From contig NZ_BCSX01000051.1 in NCBI RefSeq assembly GCF_001570425.1, positions 124,001 through 188,000 on the forward strand: a stretch of DNA of 64,000 nt, in the 5' to 3' direction. Position numbers and translations under genes: made by a program. Positions 48,848-57,807 of this stretch are shown here, in pieces; within the stretch, counting starts at the first letter, position 1, and each line of letters starts with the position of its first letter. The notes beneath the pieces were generated by a model. It was given only the letters and a program-made list of their open reading frames with translations, ran no database searches and was not told where the DNA came from. The stretch is from Mycolicibacterium brisbanense (lineage in GTDB: Bacteria; Actinomycetota; Actinomycetes; Mycobacteriales; Mycobacteriaceae).

Positions 48848-49705
48848 ATGAGTGCAGCATCGAACGACGGACCGGCCGGCGGGCAGAAGCGCAACGGCAA
48901 GCAGAAGCTCCCGAACAAGGTCTATGAGGCCGAATTGTTCCGGCTGCAAACAGAGTTCGTCAGGATGCAGGAGTGGGTGCGGCACACCGGTGCCCGCATC
49001 GTGGTGGTGTTCGAGGGTCGCGACGCCGCGGGTAAGGGCGGCACCATCAAGCGGATCACCGAATACCTCAGCCCGCGCATCGCCCGGGTGGCCGCGCTGC
49101 CCGCACCCACCGAACGCGAACGCGGGCAATGGTATTACCAGCGCTACATCGCGCACCTGCCCGCGAAGGGCGAGATCGTGTTGTTCGATCGGTCCTGGTA
49201 CAACCGGGCCGGCGTCGAACAGGTGATGGGTTTCTGCACACCGCACGAGCATCAGCTGTTCCTGCGGCAGACCCCGATCTTCGAACAGATGCTGCTCGAA
49301 GACGGGATCCTGTTGCGCAAGTACTGGTTCTCGGTGTCCGACGATGAGCAGCTGCGCCGGTTCCGGTCGCGCAAGGACGACCCGGTCAGGCAGTGGAAGC
49401 TCTCGCCGATGGATCTGGAATCGGTGTACCGCTGGGAGGACTACTCACGGGCCAAGGATCAGATGATGGTGCACACCGACACACCGCAAAGTCCTTGGTA
49501 CGTCGTCGAATCCGACATCAAGAAGCATGCCCGGCTCAACATGATGGCGCATCTGCTGTCCACCATCGACTACCACGACGTCGAGCGGCCGCCCGTGACA
49601 TTGCCCGATCGACCCGTGCTGACGGGCGATTACCGGCGTCCGTCGCGGGACCTGGCCCGATACGTCGACGATCATGTCGCGACGCTGATCGGGGACCGCG
49701 AGTAG
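48848..49705 (+). CDS. ppk2: Polyphosphate kinase 2
   Basis: 285 residues. Cytosolic kinase using polyphosphate to make NTP from NDP (class I) in mycobacteria (Rv3232c type). Walker A FEGRDAAGKGG (about 55-65), lid/Walker B VLFDRSWYNRAGVEQVMGF, and the YRWEDYSRAKDQMM segment are all present. ATG start at 48848. Linked to stress and nucleotide-pool control. Confidence 0.96.
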   Translation: MSAASNDGPAGGQKRNGKQKLPNKVYEAELFRLQTEFVRMQEWVRHTGARIVVVFEGRDAAGKGGTIKRITEYLSPRIARVAALPAPTERERGQWYYQRYIAHLPAKGEIVLFDRSWYNRAGVEQVMGFCTPHEHQLFLRQTPIFEQMLLEDGILLRKYWFSVSDDEQLRRFRSRKDDPVRQWKLSPMDLESVYRWEDYSRAKDQMMVHTDTPQSPWYVVESDIKKHARLNMMAHLLSTIDYHDVERPPVTLPDRPVLTGDYRRPSRDLARYVDDHVATLIGDRE

Positions 49706-49735
49706 AACACCGCTCCCGACGGCTAGTCTCGCGGG

Positions 49736-50233
49736 GTGCGCGTGTACATCCCGGCGACTCTGGCCGGCCTGCAGCAGCTCGTCGCCGACCGGGTCCTCCT
49801 CGTGACGAACGGGACCGCGTTCGCGGTCACGCCGGCACTGCGAGAGGCCTACGCCGAGGGCGACGACGACGAGCTCGCCGAGGTGGCGCTGCAGGAGGCG
49901 GCCTTGGCCTCGCTGCGCCTGCTGGCCTCGGGGGGCGATACCGGGCTGCCGCCGCGGCGGGCGGTGGTGGTCGCCGAGGTGGCCGCTGCGACGCCGCGGC
50001 CCGATCTCGACGACGCGGTGGTGCGGCTGTCGGGGCCCGTGCCCATCGACGACATCATCGCGGCCTACGTCGACAACGCCGCCGCCGAATCCGCGGTGCT
50101 GGCGGCGGTGGAGGTGATCGACGACGCCGACCTGGGCGAAGAGGACGCCGAGCTCACCGTCGGAGATGCCCAGGATCACGACCTGGCCTGGTACGCGTCG
50201 CAGGAACTGCCGTTCCTGCTCGAACTGCTGTAG
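49736..50233 (+). CDS. Rv3231-like conserved protein
   Basis: 165 residues, acidic. N terminus MRVYIPATLAGLQQLVAD and C terminus HDLAWYASQELPFLLELL match the mycobacterial family found between ppk2 and the reductase gene. No catalytic motif seen. GTG start at 49736. Function unknown. Confidence 0.85.
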   Translation: MRVYIPATLAGLQQLVADRVLLVTNGTAFAVTPALREAYAEGDDDELAEVALQEAALASLRLLASGGDTGLPPRRAVVVAEVAAATPRPDLDDAVVRLSGPVPIDDIIAAYVDNAAAESAVLAAVEVIDDADLGEEDAELTVGDAQDHDLAWYASQELPFLLELL

Positions 50234-50250
50234 AGACGGCGCGACCGCGA

Positions 50251-50310
50251 TGCAGCGTCACAGGCGTCATGAAGGACGGCACGGTCTACAAGAACTCCCT
50301 GGTCTCGTAG
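50251..50310 (+). pseudogene. Possible 3' remnant of an amidohydrolase gene
   Basis: In one frame a short stretch reads CSVTGVMKDGTVYKNSLVS then stop. This resembles the C-terminal tail of imidazolonepropionase-like amidohydrolases (VMKDGxVYKN). Nothing recognisable lies upstream in frame, where Rv3231-like coding occupies another frame. Short, so chance similarity is possible. Confidence 0.3.
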
Positions 50311-50380
50311 TCGCCGAACCGGTTGATCTGGTGGAGAATCAAACCATGATGTGTGCCGCTCGCCGGATGCTACGACTAGC

Positions 50381-50407
50381 TACGGCACCGTAAGTTACGG
50401 TACCGTA
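50381..50407. promoter_or_regulatory. Paired operator before the ferredoxin reductase gene
   Basis: TACGGCACCGTA (50381-50392) and TACGGTACCGTA (50396-50407, perfect palindrome) start 15 bp apart, just before the ATG at 50415. The same pair recurs before the desaturase gene. Confidence 0.75.
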
Positions 50408-50414
50408 GGTTGTC

Positions 50415-51563
50415 ATGGCCAAGAACTCCATCAAAGTCTCGGCCAATGTGGCCGACACCGTTCGTCCCACTGTCGCGGGTGCCAAGGAGCGTCCCGGCTG
50501 GCATGCTCTGCGCACCATCGCGGGCCGGATCACCACACCGCTGCTACCCGATGACTACCTGAAGCTCGCCAACCCGCTGTGGTCGGCCCGCGAGCTGCGG
50601 GGGCGGGTCGTCGAGGTGCGGCAGGAGACCGCTGATTCGGCGACGCTGGTGGTCAAGCCGGGCTGGGGATTCTCGTTCGACTACGAGCCGGGGCAGTACA
50701 TCGGCATCGGCGTGCTGATGGACGGCCGGTGGCGGTGGCGCTCCTACTCGCTGACCTCCGTGCCGGACAAACATCCGATCGCCGGCCAGCGGACCATCGC
50801 CATCACGGTCAAGGCGATGCCCGAGGGCTTCCTGTCCAGCCACCTGGTCAACGGCCTGGCGCCCGGCACCGTGGTGCGGCTGGCCGCGCCGCAGGGCAAC
50901 TTCGTCATGCCGGATCCGGCACCGGCGTCGGTGCTGTTCATCACCGCCGGATCGGGTATCACCCCAGTCATGTCGATGCTGCGGACCTTGGTGCGTCGCG
51001 ATCAGATCACCGACATCACCCATGTGCACTCCGCGCCGACGGAGGCGGATGTGATGTTCAGGACCGAGCTCGCCGAGCTGCACGAGGCGCATCCCGGGTA
51101 CCGGTTGCACCTGCGCAGCACCCGCACCGAGGGGCGGCTTGACCTGTCCCGGCTGGCAGAGGTCGTGCCGGACTGGCAGGACCGCCAGGCCTGGGCGTGC
51201 GGGCCCGAAGGCATGCTCAACGACGCCGAGAAAGTGTGGGCCGCGGCGGGTATCCCAGAGCGTCTGCACCTGGAACGGTTCGCGGTGTCGCGGGCCGCGG
51301 TGCATGGTGTGGGGGGCACCGTGACGTTCGAGCGCAGCGGCAAGTCTGTCGACGTCGACAGTGCGACGCCGTTGATGGAGGCGGGCGAGCAGGTCGGCAT
51401 CCGGATGCCCTTCGGGTGCCGGATGGGTATCTGCCAGTCCTGTGTCGTGGGCCTGGTCGGCGGACATGTCCGCGATCTGCGGACCGGCGTCGAATATGAG
51501 CCCGGGAACCGGATCCAGACCTGTGTATCGGCAGCTTCCGGCGATTGTGTACTCGACGTTTAG
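50415..51563 (+). CDS. Ferredoxin reductase (desaturase electron-transfer partner)
   Basis: 382 residues. FAD-binding [11 protein letters not shown] and NADP-binding [17 protein letters not shown] in a ferredoxin-reductase module, then a C-terminal plant-type [2Fe-2S] domain with [11 protein letters not shown] and a fourth Cys in RIQTC. In M. tuberculosis the orthologue Rv3230c passes electrons from NADPH to the DesA3 desaturase. ATG start at 50415, directly after the operators. The desaturase follows 68 nt after its stop. Confidence 0.95.
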   Translation: MAKNSIKVSANVADTVRPTVAGAKERPGWHALRTIAGRITTPLLPDDYLKLANPLWSARELRGRVVEVRQETADSATLVVKPGWGFSFDYEPGQYIGIGVLMDGRWRWRSYSLTSVPDKHPIAGQRTIAITVKAMPEGFLSSHLVNGLAPGTVVRLAAPQGNFVMPDPAPASVLFITAGSGITPVMSMLRTLVRRDQITDITHVHSAPTEADVMFRTELAELHEAHPGYRLHLRSTRTEGRLDLSRLAEVVPDWQDRQAWACGPEGMLNDAEKVWAAAGIPERLHLERFAVSRAAVHGVGGTVTFERSGKSVDVDSATPLMEAGEQVGIRMPFGCRMGICQSCVVGLVGGHVRDLRTGVEYEPGNRIQTCVSAASGDCVLDV

Positions 51564-51582
51564 GCTTTACTGACTGGTAACC

Positions 51583-51609
51583 TACGGCATCGTAGGTTAC
51601 GCTACCGTA
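51583..51609. promoter_or_regulatory. Paired operator before the desaturase gene
   Basis: TACGGCATCGTA (51583-51594) and TACGCTACCGTA (51598-51609) start 15 bp apart, the same spacing as at 50381. The pair ends 22 bp before the ATG at 51632. Confidence 0.75.
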
Positions 51610-51631
51610 GGTAAGAGAGAGGAGGCTGACG

Positions 51632-52915
51632 ATGGCTATCACCGACGTTCCCGCGTTCGCGCATCTGACCGATGCCGATATCGAGAACCTGGGCATCGAG
51701 CTCGATGCGATCCGTCAGGACATCGAAGACTCCCGCGGTGAGCGCGACGCGCGCTACATCCGCCGCACCATCGCCGCCCAGCGCGCCCTCGAGGTGTCGG
51801 GCCGGCTGATGCTCGCGGCGAGCTCGCGCCGCTCGGCCTGGTGGGCAGGCACCGTGACTTTGGGCGTGGCCAAGATCATCGAGAACATGGAGATCGGCCA
51901 CAACGTCATGCACGGCCAGTGGGACTGGATGAACGATCCCGAGATCCACTCCTCGTCGTGGGAGTGGGACATGAGTGGGGCGTCCAAGCACTGGCGGTTC
52001 ACCCACAACTTCATGCACCACAAGTACACCAACATCCTGGGTATGGACGACGATGTGGGCTACGGCCTCATCCGCGTCACCCGCGATCAGAAGTGGAAGC
52101 CGTTCAACCTGCTCAACCTGTTCTACAACACCATGTTGTGCACGTTGTTCGAATGGGGCGTGGGGCTGCAGCACCTGGAGCTCGGCAAGATCTTCAAGGG
52201 CCGTGACAACCGCAACGCCACGCTGATCCGGGTGAAGGAGTTCGGCATCAAGGCCGGTCACCAGGTGGCCAAGGACTATGTCGTCTGGCCCGCGCTGACG
52301 GCGCTGTCGCCCGGCGCGACGTTCAAGTCGACCCTGAAGGCCAACGCCATGGCCAACATCATCCGCAACGTGTGGGCCAACGCCGTGATCTTCTGCGGCC
52401 ATTTCCCCGACGGTGCGGAGAAATTCACCAAGACCGACATGGTCGGTGAGAGCCGCGGCCAGTGGTACCTGCGGCAGATGCTGGGCAGTGCCAACTTCGA
52501 GAACGGGCCGGTGCTGCGGTTCATGAGCGGCAACCTGTGCCACCAGATCGAGCATCACTTGTACCCGGACCTGCCGAGCAACCGGCTCTACGAGATCTCG
52601 ATCCGGGTGCGGGCGCTGTGCGACAAGTACGACCTGCCCTACACCACGGGTTCGTTCCTGGTGCAGTACGCCAAGTCGTGGCGCACCATCGCCAAGCTGT
52701 CGCTGCCGGACCGGTTCCTGCGGGACACCGCCGACGATGCGCCGGAGACCCACAGCGAGCGGATGTTCCTCGAACTCGACGCTGTGGAAGGCGGATTCGG
52801 CCAGACCGATCCCGTCACCGGGCGCCGTCGCGGCCTCAAGACCGCGTTCGAGACGGCCCGCGAGTGGCGTCGTGAGCGCCGGGCGGCCAAGCGTGCCGTC
52901 AGGCACGCCGCGTAG
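51632..52915 (+). CDS. DesA3-type membrane acyl-CoA desaturase
   Basis: 427 residues. Non-haem di-iron desaturase (stearoyl-CoA delta-9 type), membrane-embedded. His boxes GHNVMHG, HNFMHHKY and HQIEHHLYP are all present, with QWYLRQMLGSANF near the third. M. tuberculosis DesA3 (Rv3229c) makes oleic acid. ATG start with GAGAGGAGG upstream; follows its reductase. Acts with the gene at 50415. Confidence 0.95.
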   Translation: MAITDVPAFAHLTDADIENLGIELDAIRQDIEDSRGERDARYIRRTIAAQRALEVSGRLMLAASSRRSAWWAGTVTLGVAKIIENMEIGHNVMHGQWDWMNDPEIHSSSWEWDMSGASKHWRFTHNFMHHKYTNILGMDDDVGYGLIRVTRDQKWKPFNLLNLFYNTMLCTLFEWGVGLQHLELGKIFKGRDNRNATLIRVKEFGIKAGHQVAKDYVVWPALTALSPGATFKSTLKANAMANIIRNVWANAVIFCGHFPDGAEKFTKTDMVGESRGQWYLRQMLGSANFENGPVLRFMSGNLCHQIEHHLYPDLPSNRLYEISIRVRALCDKYDLPYTTGSFLVQYAKSWRTIAKLSLPDRFLRDTADDAPETHSERMFLELDAVEGGFGQTDPVTGRRRGLKTAFETAREWRRERRAAKRAVRHAA

Positions 52916-52928
52916 CTGACGCGTTGAC

Positions 52929-52974
52929 ACTGCGGTGAGATCGCGGTCCATTTGGACCGAGATCTCGCCGCAGT
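52929..52974. terminator. Stem-loop after the desaturase gene
   Basis: 21-bp imperfect inverted repeat (ACTGCGGTGAGATCGCGGTCC, 2 mismatches) with a 4-nt loop, ending TTGTCG. Probable terminator. Confidence 0.65.
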
Positions 52975-52988
52975 TGTCGTTTCGGGGT

Positions 52989-53008
52989 GAAGTGGACCGA
53001 AGTGTCCG
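52989..53008. promoter_or_regulatory. Candidate autoregulatory site of the TetR gene
   Basis: GAAGTGGACC and GAAGTGTCCG are adjacent 10-bp repeats containing the dyad GGAC-N6-GTCC (52995-53008), just before TTTACA and the ATG at 53021. Its sequence differs from the desaturase operators. Confidence 0.4.
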
Positions 53009-53020
53009 GTTTACAGTGGG

Positions 53021-53662
53021 ATGGTGTCCGAACAGCAGCCGGTGACGCGTCGGCGGTTGACGCCCCGCGGGGCCGCCACCCGCGGCAGGATCGTGGCGGC
53101 GGCTGCGGAGCTGATGTACGTCAAAGGCGTTGCGGCAACGACCATCGACGAGGTGCTGGCGGCCAGCGCGGCCAGCAAGTCGCAGTTCTACCAGCATTTC
53201 GAGGACAAGTCGGAGCTGGTCTACGAGGTCATCACACTGCAGGCCGGTGAGGTGCTGTCCTGGCAGCGGCCGCGGTTGGAGAAGGTGGACACACTGCGCG
53301 GGCTGGACCTGTGGCGGGACGCCATGGTCCAACGCTGCACGCTGCGTCGCGGCCTGTGGGGCTGCGAGCTGGGCTCGCTGGCCGCGGAACTCTCGGACAG
53401 CGACGACCGCGCACGGGTGGCCTTGGCGCAACACTTCGCCCAGTGGCGTGACCTGATCGCCGATGCGCTGGGACGTATCCGCGACACCGGTGTGTTGCGC
53501 GCCGACATCGACACGACAGACTTGGCCACCGGCCTGCTGGCCGCTGTCGAGGGCGGCTACCTGCTATCGCAGACCGCGCACGACCCGCGCTTGATGCAGT
53601 CGGCGCTGAACGTCGCTATCGCCCACATCAAGTCGTATCAGACTGGGGCGCAAGCGCTTTAG
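53021..53662 (+). CDS. TetR-family transcriptional regulator
   Basis: 213 residues. HTH at about 30-55 (TIDEVLAASAASKSQFYQHFEDKS); C-terminal TetR dimerisation part with LATGLLAAVEGGYLLSQ. ATG at 53021 (an in-frame GTG is next). Next to the desaturase pair but with a different likely operator in front of it, so control of the desaturase is not proven. Its last 4 nt overlap the convergent lipoprotein gene. Confidence 0.92.
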   Translation: MVSEQQPVTRRRLTPRGAATRGRIVAAAAELMYVKGVAATTIDEVLAASAASKSQFYQHFEDKSELVYEVITLQAGEVLSWQRPRLEKVDTLRGLDLWRDAMVQRCTLRRGLWGCELGSLAAELSDSDDRARVALAQHFAQWRDLIADALGRIRDTGVLRADIDTTDLATGLLAAVEGGYLLSQTAHDPRLMQSALNVAIAHIKSYQTGAQAL

Positions 53663-53949
53663 TGTTTGCGCCGACCAGGCTCTTCGGTCGGCGCGGCGGG
53701 AGCCAACACGGTCGGGGTGAACAGGTTGCCACCGCCGGGGCTGATGCTCTTCTCGGTGGGCGCCACGCTCGGCGCCGCTGTCGTCGGCGTGGGCGCCGGC
53801 GTCGTGGTGGTGGTCGTGGTCGTGGTGGTCGGCGTGCTCGGAGCCTTCTCACCTGACGTGCTGCACGCAGCGGTGAGCCCGCCCAGGGTGACCAGCGCTG
53901 CCAGGCCTGCGGTTGCGGCGAGTCGGCGGGGGAATCGGCCTGTGGTCAT
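53659..53949 (-). CDS. Small Thr-rich lipoprotein
   Basis: 96 residues from the ATG at 53949. Twin-Arg-like start MTTGRFPRRLAATAG, hydrophobic core, lipobox LTAACS, then a run of ten Thr after PSTP and a Pro/Thr stretch. Probably a cell-wall lipoprotein whose Thr-rich part could be O-mannosylated (inference). Overlaps the TetR stop by 4 nt. Confidence 0.75.
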   Translation of the reverse strand: MTTGRFPRRLAATAGLAALVTLGGLTAACSTSGEKAPSTPTTTTTTTTTTPAPTPTTAAPSVAPTEKSISPGGGNLFTPTVLAPAAPTEEPGRRKH

Positions 53950-54018
53950 CTCGAATGTCCTGTCTCTTGGCGAGCTCAACAAAACTGAACTTTATCGTCC
54001 AATTTGGGTATGGTCAAC

Positions 54019-54030
54019 GCAGCTAGCTGC
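54019..54030. promoter_or_regulatory. 12-bp palindrome in the divergent intergenic region
   Basis: GCAGCTAGCTGC lies in the 225-bp gap between the divergent lipoprotein and secreted-protein genes. The gap holds no other gene I can support. Confidence 0.3.
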
Positions 54031-54174
54031 TGGTATGTGGATGATCACGCGAATGGGCGGACCTGGGAGTCCAAGCTGTGAGGATTCCAAGCAACTGTGC
54101 CACCAATTCCCAGAGTCTTGACAGCTATCCCACATAACCTCAGGCCCTCACTGTGAGACGGCTAGGAGGACGGG

Positions 54175-54597
54175 ATGAAGAAGCTGGTTGGTATGGCTGC
54201 CATAGCAATCGGTACGTCGGCCATTCCGGTGGGAATCCTGGCGACCGGCGTGGCGTCAGCGGATGACTACGCGGGCAAGACGTACGCCGACGCGCAGTCG
54301 GCACTGTCCGATGCCGGGATGAAGGGCGTCATCGCCACCCGTTCCGGGGACACCCAACCCGACGACAAGTGTGTGGTGACCAGCTCGGAGAAGGCGCCGT
54401 GGATCAAGGGTGACAGCTTCGCGCCGGTCACCGACACCGTGCTGCTCAACCTGAACTGCAGCGCCAGCGTCGCCACGGCGACCCAGCCCGGTAACTCCGC
54501 GGCCAGTCCTGAGGGGCGGGCGGCGATCCAGGCGGCGCAGCAGCAGGCGGCGCAGGACCAGGCGCAGGCGGCTGAGGACACCACCAAGAAGCACTGA
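54175..54597 (+). CDS. Secreted small protein with PASTA-like domain
   Basis: 140 residues. Signal peptide with an AXA-type site (VASADD). Residues about 32-97 (GKTYADAQSALSDAGMKGVI...) resemble one PASTA repeat. The tail is Gln/Ala rich (AAQQQAAQDQAQAAED) and ends KKH. ATG at 54175 with CTAGGAGGACGGG upstream. Function unknown; possibly a cell-wall-binding or regulatory protein. Confidence 0.78.
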   Translation: MKKLVGMAAIAIGTSAIPVGILATGVASADDYAGKTYADAQSALSDAGMKGVIATRSGDTQPDDKCVVTSSEKAPWIKGDSFAPVTDTVLLNLNCSASVATATQPGNSAASPEGRAAIQAAQQQAAQDQAQAAEDTTKKH

Positions 54598-54606
54598 TCG
54601 GCGCTG

Positions 54607-54631
54607 CCGGCCGTCGGCGGACGGCCGGAGT
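54607..54631. terminator. Terminator between convergent genes
   Basis: Perfect 9-bp stem CCGGCCGTC (54607-54615) with GACGGCCGG (54620-54628), 4-nt loop, then AGTTT. Between the secreted protein and rsgA. Confidence 0.65.
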
Positions 54632-54656
54632 TTCACCGCCGATCGGCAGGCGAAAT

Positions 54657-55652
54657 TCAGGTTTCTTTCAACACGGCCAGCAGCCGGCGGGCCGCGGCGA
54701 CGCGATTCGCGGCGGGGCCCGACAGTTGGTCCAGCGCGCATTCGGGATCCGCGGGCGGCCCCATGTGCCCACAGCCGCGGGGACAGTCGGCGATGGTCTC
54801 GGCGAGATCGGAGAACGCGAGCAGCACGTCGTCGGGCTCGATGTGGGCCAGCCCGAACGAGCGGATACCCGGGGTGTCGATCACCCAGCCTTCGCCGTCC
54901 AGCGGCAACGCCACGGACTGGGTCGACGTGTGCTTACCCTTGCCGACACCCGACACCTCGCCGGTGGCGCGATCTGCCTCGGGCACAAGGCGATTGACCA
55001 ACGTGGACTTGCCAACCCCGGAATGGCCGAGGAACACCGTCACCTGACCACCGAGCAGGGGAGCGACCGCGTCGAGCGGATCGTCGCGTCCGGCGTTGAC
55101 GATGGTCAGATCCAGGTCGGCGAACTGGGCGGCGAACGGTTCCGGTGGCGCCAGGTCCGATTTGGTCAGGCACAGAATGGGTTTGAGTCCGCCGGCGTAA
55201 GCCGCGATGAGTGAGCGCTCGACGAAGCCGGTGCGCGGCGGCGGGTCGGCGAGCGCCACCACGATGAGCAGTTGATCGGCGTTGGCCACGACCACCCGCT
55301 CGGTGGGGTCGGTGTCATCGGCCGTGCGGCGCAACACCGTTCGACGCTCACCCCGCCGCACGATGCGGGCCAGGGTGTCGGGGCGGCCGGACAGATCGCC
55401 GACGACGTCCACGTCGTCGCCGACCACGATCGGAGTGCGCCCAAGTTCGCGCGCCCGCATGGCCGTGACGACGTGATCGGGGTCGCGCCCCAGCGCACAA
55501 CCCCACCTGCCGCGGTCGACGGTGACCACCATCGCCGAGCGCGCGTCGGCATGCTCGGGCCTGGTCTTGGTGCGCGGGCGGGTGCCCCGACCCGGCCGGA
55601 TGCGCACGTCGGATTCGTCGTAGTCCCGAAAATTGCCGCCCCGCGGGCTCAA
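54657..55652 (-). CDS. rsgA: Ribosome small subunit-dependent GTPase A
   Basis: 331 residues. Circularly permuted GTPase helping 30S maturation. G4 LTKSDL precedes G1 [12 protein letters not shown] and G3 DTPG; a C-terminal zinc site is in [17 protein letters not shown]. Start is a TTG at 55652 overlapping the aroA stop (TTGA), giving [15 protein letters not shown], close to mycobacterial homologues. Coupled to aroA. Confidence 0.94.
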   Translation of the reverse strand: MSPRGGNFRDYDESDVRIRPGRGTRPRTKTRPEHADARSAMVVTVDRGRWGCALGRDPDHVVTAMRARELGRTPIVVGDDVDVVGDLSGRPDTLARIVRRGERRTVLRRTADDTDPTERVVVANADQLLIVVALADPPPRTGFVERSLIAAYAGGLKPILCLTKSDLAPPEPFAAQFADLDLTIVNAGRDDPLDAVAPLLGGQVTVFLGHSGVGKSTLVNRLVPEADRATGEVSGVGKGKHTSTQSVALPLDGEGWVIDTPGIRSFGLAHIEPDDVLLAFSDLAETIADCPRGCGHMGPPADPECALDQLSGPAANRVAAARRLLAVLKET

Positions 55653-56977
55653 ATCAGTTGTTCCCCCCGTGAACCCGCCAACATGGCGGCCCACATCCCC
55701 GGGAAGTCCGGCAGGGTCTTCGCGGTGGTCTCGATGTTCTCCACCTCCACGCCTGGCACCCTCAACCCGATGATCGCGCCCGCGGTCGCCATCCGGTGAT
55801 CGGCGTAGGACCGCCACACCCCGCCGTGCAGCGCACGCGCCGTGATGAGCAGGCCGTCCTCGGTCTCGGTGCATTCGCCGCCCAGCCCGTTGATCTCGGT
55901 GCTCAGTGCCGCGAGCCGGTCGGTTTCGTGGCCGCGCAGGTGGGCGATACCGCTGAGCCGCGAGACCGATCCCGCGGTGGCCAGCGCGGCCAGGGCGGCC
56001 ACCGTCGGCGCCAGTTCACCGACGTCGTGCAGATCGGCCTCGAATCCGCCGTAGCTTTCGGCGCCACGGACTTCCAGACCCGAATCGCCTTGCCGCACAG
56101 TCGCATCCACCTTGGCGAGCAGGGCCAGGATGGTTTGGGCGGGCTGGATGCTGGCCTGCGGCCAACCGGCGATCCGGACCGTGCCGCCCGTCACCAGCGC
56201 GGCCGCCAGGAACGGCGTGGCGTTGGACAGGTCGGGCTCGATGCTCCAGGCGCGGGGCGCCACCGGGCCGGGCTCGACCCGCCACTGGTTGCTCACGCTG
56301 TCGTCCACCTTGACGCCGGCATCGCGCAGCATCGTCACCGTCATGGTCACATGAGGGGCCGAGGGCACCGATGTGCCCGTGTGCACGATGGTGAGGCCAT
56401 CGGTGAACGCCGCACCCGACAGCAGCAGGCCGGATACGAACTGCGAAGAGCCGGACGCGTCGATGCGGACCGTGCCTCCGGTCACCGCACCGCGGCCGCG
56501 GACCACGAACGGCAGCCCGTCACCGTCGATGTCCACACCGAGCTCACGCAGTCCGTTCAGCAGCGGCGAGATCGGGCGGGCGCGGGCCTGCTCGTCGCCG
56601 TCGAAGGTCACGCTCGCGGTGCTCACGGCCGCCACGGGAGGGACGAATCGCAACACGGTGCCTGCCAGGCCGCAGTCGACGTGGGCGTTGTCGGCAGGAG
56701 AGATGCGCCCGCCGACGGTGAGGCTGGTGCCGTCACCCGCGCTGTCGTCCACGGTCACGCCGAGTGAGCGGATCGCGTCGATCATGAGATCGGTGTCGCG
56801 GCTGCGCAACGCACCGGTGATCGTCGACGGCCCCTGGGCGGTGGCCAGTGCGGCCAGCACCAGCGCCCGGTTGGTCAGCGACTTGGAGCCGGGGACCGTC
56901 ACCGTGGCATCGATCGGGCTCGTTGTCGCCGGGGCAGGCCAGTACGTCTGCTGCTCCTCACGTCCGCGTGTTTGCAC
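55649..56977 (-). CDS. aroA: EPSP synthase
   Basis: 442 residues from the GTG at 56977; a TTG at 57010 would extend it into the SRAP leader. 5-enolpyruvylshikimate-3-phosphate synthase, sixth step of the shikimate pathway. Signatures: [55 protein letters not shown] and [12 protein letters not shown]. Overlaps rsgA by 4 nt. Divergent from SRAP. Confidence 0.97.
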   Translation of the reverse strand: MQTRGREEQQTYWPAPATTSPIDATVTVPGSKSLTNRALVLAALATAQGPSTITGALRSRDTDLMIDAIRSLGVTVDDSAGDGTSLTVGGRISPADNAHVDCGLAGTVLRFVPPVAAVSTASVTFDGDEQARARPISPLLNGLRELGVDIDGDGLPFVVRGRGAVTGGTVRIDASGSSQFVSGLLLSGAAFTDGLTIVHTGTSVPSAPHVTMTVTMLRDAGVKVDDSVSNQWRVEPGPVAPRAWSIEPDLSNATPFLAAALVTGGTVRIAGWPQASIQPAQTILALLAKVDATVRQGDSGLEVRGAESYGGFEADLHDVGELAPTVAALAALATAGSVSRLSGIAHLRGHETDRLAALSTEINGLGGECTETEDGLLITARALHGGVWRSYADHRMATAGAIIGLRVPGVEVENIETTAKTLPDFPGMWAAMLAGSRGEQLI

Positions 56978-57021
56978 AGCTACATCCTGCCTTGTCCGCG
57001 AGTTCTGCAACCATGGGCACC

Positions 57022-57807
57022 ATGTGTGGACGTTTCGCAGTGACCACCGATCCCGCGCTTCTCGCGCAGAAAATCCAGGCCCTCGACGAAACCGCGGCGA
57101 GCGCGGCGAGCTCCGGTGACAAAGACCTGGCGGGTCCCAACTACAACGTGGCGCCGACGACGATCATCAGCAGCGTGGTCAAGCGGCACACCGAACCCGA
57201 CGACGAGTCGACACGCCGCGTGCGGTCCATGCGCTGGGGGCTGATACCGCCGTGGGTCAAGACGGCCGAGGACGGCAGCCCGGACAACAAGGGGCCGCTG
57301 CTGATCAACGCGCGCGCCGACAAGGTGACCAGCTCACCGGCGTTCCGTAACTCGGCCAAGAACAAGCGCTGCCTGATCCCGATGGACGGCTGGTACGAGT
57401 GGCGGCCCAACGCCGCCGAGGCCGGCAAGAAGGCGAGCAAGACTCCGTTCTACATGTACGGAGCCGACGGCGAGCCGTTGTTCATGGCAGGTCTGTGGTC
57501 GACGTGGCGCCCACACGGCGCACCCAAGGATGCCCCGCCACTACTGAGCTGCACCATCATCACCACCGACGCGGCCGGGCCACTGGCCGAGATTCACGAC
57601 CGGATGCCGCTGTCCATCAGCCAATCCGATTGGGATCGCTGGTTGGACCCGGACGCCCCGATCGACGAAGGCTTGCTGCGCGGCCACGGCGACCTGGACC
57701 GGATCGCCATCCGTGAGGTGTCACGGCTGGTCAACAGCGTGCGCAACAACGGCCCCGAGCTCATCGAGCCCGCCAAGCCCGAACCGGAAGAGGCGGGGCT
57801 GTTTTGA
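57022..57807 (+). CDS. SRAP/HMCES (YedK-like) abasic-site protein
   Basis: 261 residues. The mature catalytic Cys2 is exposed by MCGRF, so the ATG at 57022 is right and upstream starts are wrong. [26 protein letters not shown] and IHDRMPL carry the other active residues. Forms covalent crosslinks with abasic sites in single-stranded DNA. Rv3226c type. Overlaps the next gene by 4 nt (TTGA). Confidence 0.96.
   Translation: MCGRFAVTTDPALLAQKIQALDETAASAASSGDKDLAGPNYNVAPTTIISSVVKRHTEPDDESTRRVRSMRWGLIPPWVKTAEDGSPDNKGPLLINARADKVTSSPAFRNSAKNKRCLIPMDGWYEWRPNAAEAGKKASKTPFYMYGADGEPLFMAGLWSTWRPHGAPKDAPPLLSCTIITTDAAGPLAEIHDRMPLSISQSDWDRWLDPDAPIDEGLLRGHGDLDRIAIREVSRLVNSVRNNGPELIEPAKPEPEEAGLF

Noticed and set aside
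50371-50382. Third operator copy TACGACTAGCTA
   Set aside because: It overlaps the first site and matches the 12-bp consensus poorly.
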